Assembly (NCBI GenBank): GCA_041301185.1
Contig: JBFYSV010000275.1
Location: 1-5,645, forward strand
DNA: 5,645 nucleotides
Direction: 5' to 3'
DNA from: JAQBDA01 sp041301185
Lineage (GTDB): Bacteria; Chloroflexota; Anaerolineae; Anaerolineales; UBA4823
Shown: positions 1-5,645 of the stretch, in pieces
Layout of the letters: the number at the start of each line of letters is the position of its first letter
Position numbering within the stretch: the stretch's first letter is position 1
Notes under the pieces: model-generated
Seen by the model: the letters and a program-made list of their open reading frames with translations, nothing else
The model's database searches: none
Told to the model about the DNA's origin: nothing
Program-made: the position numbers and the translations under genes

Positions 1-1115
1 TGGTGGCAGAAGGCACAACCGTCCAGGCTGGAACGCTGTTGGGCTGGATCGGTGAGCCAGGCGAGGTAATCCCATCCGAGACGGAGCAAAGAGAAGAACC
101 AGCACAAGCTGAGGCAACTCCCGCAACATCCGCGGCTGCAGTAGCTGTACCGCCTCCGCTCGTGGAAGCGGGGCGAGAACGCGACCTGGGCTTCATCTCG
201 CCAGTCGTGGCTCGAATTGCTAGCGAGCACCGGGTTGATCTTTCTCGCGTGCCTGGCACAGGCCAGGCAGGCAGGATTACTAAGAAAGACATCCTGGCAT
301 ATATTGAGCAGCGTGAGAAAGGTCCCCTGGTTGCCCAGATAAAGGAGGCGCCTGCCAGCGTGGCTTCCGCAGCAGTCAGTCTACCACCTGCACCGCCAAC
401 CAGCCCAGTGGTTGTGGGTCAAGCCGGGAATCTTCTACCACTCACCCCGGTGCGCCGGGCAATTGCCGATCACATGCTGCTGAGCAGGCGCACATCCCCG
501 CACGTGACGACCGTGATGGAGGTTGACCTGAGCCAGGTGGTTGCCCACCGCCAGGCAAACAAAGCTGATTATGCCCGGGATGGGGTCAACCTGACTTTTA
601 CCGCCTATTTTGCCTCAGCAACCGCTACCGCATTGAGGGCATACCCGATTGTGAACTCCTCCTGGGCGGATGAAGGCATCCGCCTGCACCCGCAGATCAA
701 CATTGGCATGGCGACCTCGTTGGGCGAAGACGGGCTGATTGTCCCAGTCATCAAAGGCGCAGACAGCCTGTCGCTCCTTGGCCTGGCACGGGCAATCAAC
801 GACCTGGCTAACCGCGCCCGTCTCAAAAAGCTCCAGCCAGACGAAGTGAAAGGCGGCACGTTCACCATCACCAATCACGGCACCAGTGGATCGCTGTTCG
901 CCATGCCGATTATCAACCAGCCGCAATGCGCAATCTTGGGAATTGGCGCCATTCAGAAACGGGTGGTCGTGATCAGCGACGAAAGCCTGGGGGATAGCAT
1001 TGCCATCCGCCCGATGGTCTACCTGAGCCTGACTTTCGATCACCGCATCCTGGACGGCGCCCTGGCTGATTACTTCCTGGGTAAAGTGGTAGAATCTTTG
1101 AAAAACTGGGGCTAA
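1..1115 (+). CDS. 2-oxo acid dehydrogenase E2, dihydrolipoyl acyltransferase (5' partial)
   Basis: This is the acyltransferase core of a pyruvate, branched-chain or 2-oxoglutarate dehydrogenase complex; it moves the acyl group from its lipoyl arm to CoA in the cytoplasm. The reading frame is open to the left edge. The GTG at position 3 is only a valine inside the end of the lipoyl domain (VAEGTTVQAGTLLGWIGEPG), so the true start and the lipoyl-lysine lie outside the window. Numbering from that GTG, an Ala/Pro-rich linker (about 33-55) leads to a peripheral subunit-binding domain (64-103, ISPVVARIASEHRVDLSRV then GTGQAGRITKKDI), a second linker (about 115-140) and the catalytic domain (146-370). 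The catalytic domain contains GGTFTITNHG (284-293) and the active-site motif DHRILDG (346-352; His347, Asp351). The next gene is E3, 18 bases downstream, which confirms the complex. Which 2-oxo acid is used cannot be decided without the E1 genes. Confidence 0.95.
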   Translation, partial: VAEGTTVQAGTLLGWIGEPGEVIPSETEQREEPAQAEATPATSAAAVAVPPPLVEAGRERDLGFISPVVARIASEHRVDLSRVPGTGQAGRITKKDILAYIEQREKGPLVAQIKEAPASVASAAVSLPPAPPTSPVVVGQAGNLLPLTPVRRAIADHMLLSRRTSPHVTTVMEVDLSQVVAHRQANKADYARDGVNLTFTAYFASATATALRAYPIVNSSWADEGIRLHPQINIGMATSLGEDGLIVPVIKGADSLSLLGLARAINDLANRARLKKLQPDEVKGGTFTITNHGTSGSLFAMPIINQPQCAILGIGAIQKRVVVISDESLGDSIAIRPMVYLSLTFDHRILDGALADYFLGKVVESLKNWG

Positions 1116-1122
1116 ATCCAAA

Positions 1123-1128
1123 GAGGAG
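1123..1128 (+). promoter_or_regulatory. Ribosome binding site of the E3 gene
   Basis: GAGGAG lies 5 bases before the ATG at 1134, in the 18-base gap after the E2 stop codon. It is the strongest Shine-Dalgarno match in the window. It fixes the E3 start and suggests E3 is translated efficiently from a shared E2-E3 message. Confidence 0.8.
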
Positions 1129-1133
1129 CAATC

Positions 1134-2531
1134 ATGAGCGAGTATGACGTAATTGTGATCGGCGCGGGACCAGGCGGCTATGTGTGCGCAATCCGCGCTG
1201 CTCAACTGGGCTTGAAGACAGCGATAATCGATAAACAATGGCTGGGGGGAGTTTGCCTGAACGTAGGCTGTATCCCATCGAAATCGTTACTCAAGAACGC
1301 AGATGTCGCCCGCACTCTGCGCGAGGGTGGCAAAGAATTCGGGTTCAGCTTCGAAAACCTGAATCTGGATTTCAGCGTTGCCGTAAAACGCAGCCGCCAG
1401 GTTTCAAACCGGCTGACCAAAGGCGTCGGCTTCTTGATGAAGAAGAACAATGTCGATGTGTACATGGGCACTGCCCGCTTGGTTGCCAAAGATACCGTCA
1501 GCGTAACCGATGGAGAAGGAAAGACTCAAGAGTTAAAAGCCAAAAATATTGTCATCGCCACAGGGGCAAGCGCGATCGTTCCAAAAGGTTGGAACGTGGA
1601 TGGCGAGAAGGTGGTCTCCTATTGGGAAGCTATCTTGCAAGAGAAGCTGCCTGCTTCGGTGATCGTGGTCGGGTCCGGGGCAATTGGCGTGGAATTTTCT
1701 ACGGTATGGAATTCTTACGGCAGCGAGGTCACCATTGTAGAAATGCTGCCCCGGTTGGTCCCCCTGGAAGATGAAGAAGTCAGCGCCGAGCTGGAGAAAG
1801 CGCTCAAAAAGCGCGGCATCCGCAGCCTGACCAACCACAAGGTTGAGTCCATCGCAACCACCGAGATGGGTGTCACGGTGACTGTATCCAGCGCAGAGGG
1901 CCAGAAAACCCTTGAAGCTGAGCAGGCTTTGATTGCCATCGGGTTCACCCCCAACAGCAAAAGTATCGGACTGGAAGAAGTTGGGGTTAAGCTCTCTGAG
2001 CGCGGCATGGTTGAGATCGATGAACGCATGGCAACCAATATCCCGGGCATCTGGGCGATTGGGGATGTGACCGGCAAGCTGATGCTCGCCCACGTGGGGT
2101 CAGCACAGGGGATTATCTGCGCCGAGAATATTGCCGGCGTTGAAACCATCACTCTGGATTACGAGATGATGCCCCGCGCCACATACTGCCAGCCCCAAAT
2201 TGCCTCTTTTGGCCTGACCGAGGCACAAGCCAGGGAGCGCGGCTATGAGGTGACGGTAGGACGTTTCCCCTTCCAGGCGAACGGCAAAGCTCTGGGCCTG
2301 GGTGAGGGCAGCGGGTGGGTCAAGCTGATCACAGACGCCAAATATGGCGAGATTCTAGGCGCGCACCTGATCGGACCCGAGGTCACCGAGCTGTTACCCG
2401 AGCTGACTCTGGCTCAGATGATGGAGCTCACCCCGGCCGAGATTGCCCGGAATGTCCATGCTCACCCCACCCTTAGCGAAGCCTTGATGGAGGCAGCCCA
2501 TTCGGCCGAGGGACACGCTATTCACACGTGA
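1134..2531 (+). CDS. lpdA: Dihydrolipoyl dehydrogenase (E3)
   Basis: This flavoenzyme reoxidises the dihydrolipoyl arm of E2 and passes electrons through FAD to NAD+. At 465 residues it is full length for the family. Visible parts in order: the FAD-binding GAGPGG (10-15); the redox-active disulfide in GGVCLNVGCIPSKSLL (Cys41, Cys46); the second nucleotide-binding loop GSGAIG (180-185), followed by Glu203 in IVEML, an acidic residue at the strand end that favours NAD over NADP; the second FAD contact AIGDVTG (308-314); and the C-terminal dimer domain with HAHPTLSE (His444, Glu449), the catalytic base pair given by the partner subunit. The ATG has a good ribosome binding site. It follows E2 by 18 bases, so the two are very likely co-transcribed. 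All catalytic residues are present and nothing points to decay. It could also serve a glycine cleavage or other lipoyl complex, but the neighbour argues for the 2-oxo acid complex. Confidence 0.97.
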   Translation: MSEYDVIVIGAGPGGYVCAIRAAQLGLKTAIIDKQWLGGVCLNVGCIPSKSLLKNADVARTLREGGKEFGFSFENLNLDFSVAVKRSRQVSNRLTKGVGFLMKKNNVDVYMGTARLVAKDTVSVTDGEGKTQELKAKNIVIATGASAIVPKGWNVDGEKVVSYWEAILQEKLPASVIVVGSGAIGVEFSTVWNSYGSEVTIVEMLPRLVPLEDEEVSAELEKALKKRGIRSLTNHKVESIATTEMGVTVTVSSAEGQKTLEAEQALIAIGFTPNSKSIGLEEVGVKLSERGMVEIDERMATNIPGIWAIGDVTGKLMLAHVGSAQGIICAENIAGVETITLDYEMMPRATYCQPQIASFGLTEAQARERGYEVTVGRFPFQANGKALGLGEGSGWVKLITDAKYGEILGAHLIGPEVTELLPELTLAQMMELTPAEIARNVHAHPTLSEALMEAAHSAEGHAIHT

Positions 2532-2540
2532 CCTGTGAAA

Positions 2541-2559
2541 AGCTCTCAAAACAGGGGCT
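2541..2559 (+). promoter_or_regulatory. Ribosome binding site of the receiver-ATPase gene, possibly in a small hairpin
   Basis: AGGGG at 2553-2557 lies 8 bases before the GTG at 2566 and is the only Shine-Dalgarno-like match there. The same bases can pair with AGCTCT at 2541-2546 (six pairs, two of them G-U, loop of 7), which would hide the site. An alternative pairing, CCTGT 2532-2536 with ACAGG 2551-2555, also covers part of it. The ribosome site is reasonable; the hairpin is weak and only an inference. Confidence 0.45.
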
Positions 2560-2565
2560 GATCGA

Positions 2566-4356
2566 GTGGCAGAAAATCACAGCAGGCTGCTAAAAAAAGC
2601 GCGGCACGCCTTCAAAACGGGCGAGCGTGGCCGCGCAGCCTACCTGATTAACCGTATCCTTAAAGAGGACTTCCATCACCGCGGCACGTGGAAGCTGCTC
2701 TATCACGAATATGGCAGCGGCCAATCCTTCCAGGAGTTCCAGCGCGAGTTCACCCAGCAGTACTACCCAGAAAAGTTGGAACTGCTACAAGTTGAAGCCA
2801 GTCCTGCCGCGCGACGAACATTGTGGAGCAGGATCTTTAGCTCGCACAAGCAACCGCTGGACAATGCTCCTGCCGATATCCCCATACCGCCAGACATATT
2901 GCCAGAGAAAACACCGCCGCAACGCTCATTCGCCGGCGATACCCCCACCCAGCCCGCCAGTAAAAAACAGGAGGTGCCAGCAGCACCGGCTCCCAGGACT
3001 ACCCGCAAGCTTCCACCTACCCCTGAGCCGGCAAAACCACCCGCCCAGGTCGGTGAGGTCAAGTCCAAAGAGCCTCAGGAGGGCGAGGTACCACGCCCCA
3101 CAACCACAGGTTGGGGAGATCGACCCGGGATAATCCGTGTCCTGGTCGTAGATGACACCCCTCAAACCCGGGAGACGATCATCCGCTCGCTGAGCTTTCA
3201 ACCCGAGATTGAGGTGATTGCGTCTGCTGAGAACGGCCTGCGGGCAGTAGAGCTATCCCGCCAGACCAGGCCGGATGTGGTCCTGATGGATATCAACATG
3301 CCGGATATGGATGGCATCACAGCAACCGCCCGGATTCTCACCGAAGTCCCTTACGCTCAGGTTGTTATTCTAACCGTACAGGATGACCCGGATTATATGC
3401 GCAAGGCGATGATGGCAGGCGCGCACGATTTTCTCACCAAGCCGCCTGCACTTGACGATTTAATCACCGCCGTTCAGCAAGCCGGAAAAGTTGCCCTCCA
3501 GGAAAAGCGGAAGGCATCCCAAACCCATTTCGCCACATCCAGGCATAGCCCTGCCATGTCGTCGCGTGGCAAAATCATCTCGGTCTACAGTCCCAAAGGT
3601 GGTATCGGTTGTTCCATGATTGCGGTTAACCTGGCTGCAACGCTTCATAATGAAGAGACCAATACTGTTCTGGTGGACGCCAACCTTCAATTTGGGGATA
3701 TTGCCGATCTTTTCAATTTGCAAAGCAAACATTCTTTGGTGGACCTATCGCTACGAGCCGGAGACCTGGATTTCCAGGTTATCGAGGAGACCCTGGTGGC
3801 GCACCCATCCGGAATCCGCATACTGGCTGCACCCGGCCCCGAGCAGGCAGACCAGATTAACACCGAGCTGTTCGTTGATGTGCTGGAATATCTGCGTGAC
3901 CTGTACCCTTATGTGCTGGTGAACACCACCAGCCAGTTATCCGAGATCACAATCGCCACGCTGGAAATCAGCGATTTGCTCATCCTGATCGCCAGCCAGG
4001 ATATCCCCACAGTCGCCCGGGTGCGCAAGTTCATCGATACCCTGCAATTATTGTCAATCAGCCCTGAACGAGTATTGGTAGTCTTAAATCAGTTCGATAA
4101 ACGATCTGATCTAACCCAGGAAGTCATCGAGAAGAGCATCAAGCATACCATCCAGGTAACCATCCCGAAGGATGTTCGAGTGGTTGCTCCGTCGGTCAAC
4201 CGTGGTCTGCCATTTATGCTTAAAAGCGATCTGAAGCCGCAGCCTGTCTCACGGGCAATTCTCAACCTGGCAGAGAATGTGCGCCAGGAGCTGATTAAGA
4301 TCGCAGAGATGTTAGAAGTCTCCGATTCAGAGCCTGCCCGGCCTCGCCAGACCTAG
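2566..4356 (+). CDS. Receiver domain fused to CpaE/TadZ-type P-loop ATPase, with TPR-like N-terminus
   Basis: A 596-residue multidomain protein, probably cytoplasmic; no signal peptide or membrane segment is visible. Residues about 7-75 form a helical TPR-like unit; about 100-185 is a Pro/Ala-rich linker. Residues 189-310 are a response-regulator receiver with every canonical residue: Asp196/Asp197, phospho-acceptor Asp242 in LMDINMPDMDG, Thr270 and Lys292 (TKPP). Residues 335-580 are a MinD/ParA-class ATPase of the CpaE/TadZ branch, starting ISVYSPKGGIGCSM. The signature lysine Lys344 is kept, but the P-loop lysine is Cys349. LVDANLQFGD (369-378) has Asn373 where MinD has its hydrolytic Asp, and LVNTTSQLSE has Asn453 where the Walker B Asp is expected. 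CpaE/TadZ proteins position Tad/Flp pilus machinery at a cell site, so a localisation role controlled by a histidine kinase is inferred. The GTG start is chosen for its upstream AGGGG and because no other start codon lies close upstream in frame. It follows lpdA by 34 bases. No pilus genes are visible nearby, so the target is unknown. Confidence 0.9.
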   Translation: MAENHSRLLKKARHAFKTGERGRAAYLINRILKEDFHHRGTWKLLYHEYGSGQSFQEFQREFTQQYYPEKLELLQVEASPAARRTLWSRIFSSHKQPLDNAPADIPIPPDILPEKTPPQRSFAGDTPTQPASKKQEVPAAPAPRTTRKLPPTPEPAKPPAQVGEVKSKEPQEGEVPRPTTTGWGDRPGIIRVLVVDDTPQTRETIIRSLSFQPEIEVIASAENGLRAVELSRQTRPDVVLMDINMPDMDGITATARILTEVPYAQVVILTVQDDPDYMRKAMMAGAHDFLTKPPALDDLITAVQQAGKVALQEKRKASQTHFATSRHSPAMSSRGKIISVYSPKGGIGCSMIAVNLAATLHNEETNTVLVDANLQFGDIADLFNLQSKHSLVDLSLRAGDLDFQVIEETLVAHPSGIRILAAPGPEQADQINTELFVDVLEYLRDLYPYVLVNTTSQLSEITIATLEISDLLILIASQDIPTVARVRKFIDTLQLLSISPERVLVVLNQFDKRSDLTQEVIEKSIKHTIQVTIPKDVRVVAPSVNRGLPFMLKSDLKPQPVSRAILNLAENVRQELIKIAEMLEVSDSEPARPRQT

Positions 4357-5544
4357 CTCCCGGTAGATCGTTTCCGCTCTACTCATCACCAAAGCATGTT
4401 CGGCTCGCTCCAAAACCAGGCGCAGGTTTTGCTCCCGGGCGGATTGGCGCAACTCAGGCTGCTGGTAGGCGTTCGCAATCGCGTCTGCCAGCTGCTGCGG
4501 GCTAGCCGGATCAAACAAGAGACCATTCACTCCGGGTACGATCCACTCGCGAATAGATTCGAGATCCCCAGCCACAGGGAAACAGCCGCAAGCCATGGCT
4601 TCCAACAATGTATTAGGAGTGCCATCATGCTCGCTAGGCGAGACGACAACCTGCGCCTGGCGGAATAGCTCGGCCATTTGGGGGCGGGTCTGGCGGCGCA
4701 AAAGCTCGACCCCCTGGTTAAGATTCAGCTCCTCCAACCAGCGTCTGGCTTGCGGCTCGTCAAGCATCGCCGGACAGGTAAACTCAATTTGGGGATAATA
4801 CTGGCGGACAAGCGGGATTGAGCGGAAGAATGTGTCGTTGCGCACATACGAGCGAATGCCGCGCGGATTAACCACCCGAAAACGCTCCTGCCCGCCCGGA
4901 GTCGCTGTCGGATCAATTGCCGGATAAAACAGATCCGTTTGGATGCCCCCGGCGCCGGGCAGCACGAACGCCAGCCGGTCTTGTGCAAAACCCCATTGTC
5001 TCGCCAGCCTCACATCTCGCTGGCAATCAGCATGGAGCGCATCGGCCCGGTGAAGAGCTTTGCGAGTGTAGCGACCCATCCAGGGGGTGGCTGGGGCATG
5101 GAGCGTAAAATCGTTGCCCCAGACCGAGACAATCAGGGGAATCGATGGCAGATCGTCCAGCGCACCGGCTGCCAGCATCCCCTCGAACGGGATGCGCATG
5201 GCGTGGATCAGGTCTGGCTTCAGGTGAAGAATGTGTTGTTTGAGCTTGCGCGCAGCCGCAGGGATCGTCAGCGGCGCAAGCCAACGGCGAACGCTGGTAC
5301 GCGTCCTTACAGGCAGCAACTTCCGCAATTCACTTTCACTCGTTGATTGGGAATCTCCCGCCGGACCAGCCTGGCCTGCCCCGCTATATGCCACTGGAAT
5401 AATCGTCAAAGATGCCAGTTCGAGCTGGGGAGTGCAGGCAAATGTGGACACCAGGTGAACCTGATAACCGGTAGCCACAAAATACTCGATCCAGTTCAAG
5501 GCGATGGGGGAGCGCCCATCAGCAATAAAGAGCAACTTAATCAC
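4327..5544 (-). CDS. Glycosyltransferase, family 4-like (GT-B fold)
   Basis: Probably transfers a sugar from a nucleotide-sugar to a cell-surface glycan, glycolipid or similar acceptor at the inner face of the membrane. At 405 residues it has the usual length of a two-domain GT-B enzyme. The N-terminal domain begins MIKLLFIADGRSPIALNWIE, typical of the family, with HAMRIPFEG (114-122) and WGNDFTLHA (142-150). A hinge segment NPRGIRSYVRND (226-236) begins the donor-binding half. PSEHDGTPNTLLEAMACG (303-320) is the nucleotide-sugar motif; the usual E-x7-E reads D-x7-E here (Asp307, Glu315), a variant found in DGTPN-type members. Residues about 54-79 are a Gly/Ser-rich, probably flexible insert. 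The start is GTG (5544-5542): the N-terminal family match begins there and an in-frame stop lies only 9 bases upstream. A weak GAG (5555-5553) precedes it by 8 bases. The gene probably shares a message with the partial gene at the right edge. Donor and acceptor cannot be read from the sequence. Confidence 0.93.
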   Translation of the reverse strand: MIKLLFIADGRSPIALNWIEYFVATGYQVHLVSTFACTPQLELASLTIIPVAYSGAGQAGPAGDSQSTSESELRKLLPVRTRTSVRRWLAPLTIPAAARKLKQHILHLKPDLIHAMRIPFEGMLAAGALDDLPSIPLIVSVWGNDFTLHAPATPWMGRYTRKALHRADALHADCQRDVRLARQWGFAQDRLAFVLPGAGGIQTDLFYPAIDPTATPGGQERFRVVNPRGIRSYVRNDTFFRSIPLVRQYYPQIEFTCPAMLDEPQARRWLEELNLNQGVELLRRQTRPQMAELFRQAQVVVSPSEHDGTPNTLLEAMACGCFPVAGDLESIREWIVPGVNGLLFDPASPQQLADAIANAYQQPELRQSAREQNLRLVLERAEHALVMSRAETIYRELGLARPGRL

Positions 5545-5553
5545 CGGACCAAC

Positions 5554-5645
5554 TCATTCCGCAATAGAGATGCTGGCAACTTCAGTAACAAAACCAACCA
5601 CCATCGCTTCAATATTGAACTCATCCCGCACAATACGCAGCGATT
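5554..5645 (-). CDS. C-terminal end of an unidentified minus-strand gene (partial)
   Basis: An open frame enters from the right edge on the minus strand and ends at TGA (5556-5554), leaving 29 codons. The readable end includes LRIVRDEFNIEAMV and then VGFVTEVASISIAE, which look like an ordinary folded protein tail with alternating hydrophobic and charged residues. I do not recognise the family. The stop lies 9 bases before the glycosyltransferase start on the same strand, the spacing expected of two genes in one operon, and the weak GAG ribosome site of that gene overlaps this stop, so translation may be coupled. A + strand frame starting at ATG 5570 is also open to the edge but is Ser/Thr-rich and lacks a ribosome site, so the minus reading is preferred. 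The call rests on short evidence. Confidence 0.6.
   Translation of the reverse strand, partial: SLRIVRDEFNIEAMVVGFVTEVASISIAE

Noticed and set aside
3..5. GTG as the start codon of the E2 protein
   Set aside because: The residues after it match the end of a lipoyl domain, so this is an internal valine and the real start is outside the window.
615..1238. A 207-codon open frame on the minus strand across the end of E2 and start of E3
   Set aside because: It lies opposite two clear genes with full family motifs, spans their junction and shows no recognisable domain; a by-product of GC-rich codon use.
1238..1774. A 178-codon + strand open frame in another frame of the E3 gene
   Set aside because: Arg-rich, Cys-containing translation typical of an off-frame reading of a GC-rich gene; E3 in the main frame is intact.
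1533..2093. A 186-codon open frame on the minus strand inside the E3 gene
   Set aside because: Fully antisense to conserved E3 sequence; His/Asp/Gly-rich composition without a family pattern and no ribosome site seen.
4327..4400. Intrinsic terminator between the convergent genes
   Set aside because: Only short GC-rich pairings such as GAGC 4330-4333 with GCTC 4356-4359 and no T-run on either strand, so not supportable.
5570..5645. A divergent + strand gene starting at ATG 5570
   Set aside because: Open to the edge but Ser/Thr-rich, with no ribosome site seen, and opposite a more protein-like minus-strand frame that fits operon spacing.

Overview
The window looks like a piece of a moderately GC-rich bacterial chromosome, most plausibly from a Chloroflexota (Anaerolineae-like) organism. 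That guess rests mainly on the third gene. Its N-terminus is a short helical, TPR-like segment (conserved A/G/A/L/W pattern), followed by a Pro-rich linker and a CpaE/MinD-type ATPase with a 'SPKGG-G-C-S' loop, a style I associate with that phylum. The assignment is inference, not proof.

Layout. Positions 1-4356 hold three genes on the + strand, packed like an operon. The first is the 3' part of a 2-oxo acid dehydrogenase E2 acyltransferase (its start lies left of the window). The second is a complete dihydrolipoyl dehydrogenase (E3), 18 bases further on. The third, after a 34-base gap, is a 596-residue protein joining a TPR-like N-terminus, a phosphorylatable receiver domain and a CpaE/TadZ-type P-loop ATPase domain. 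Positions 4327-5645 run the other way: a complete family-4-like glycosyltransferase and, just upstream of it, the last 29 codons of another minus-strand gene cut by the window edge. The two gene sets converge, and their coding ends overlap by 30 bases. There is no gene-free stretch longer than 34 bases, and I see no RNA gene, mobile element, CRISPR array or convincing terminator.

How the genes fit together. E2 and E3 are consecutive parts of one complex: E2 carries the acyl group on its lipoyl arm and passes it to CoA, and E3 reoxidises the lipoyl group with NAD+. E1 genes would be expected just to the left. The receiver-ATPase protein has no obvious metabolic link to them. Its relatives position pilus (Tad/Flp) or other polar machinery, and no other pilus gene is visible here. 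The minus-strand glycosyltransferase probably serves cell-surface or glycolipid synthesis.

The most interesting item is the receiver-ATPase protein. Its receiver domain keeps all the canonical phosphorylation residues, while its ATPase domain has lost the P-loop lysine and both acidic residues normally used for magnesium binding and hydrolysis. This suggests a phosphorylation-controlled ATP-binding or pseudo-ATPase switch.
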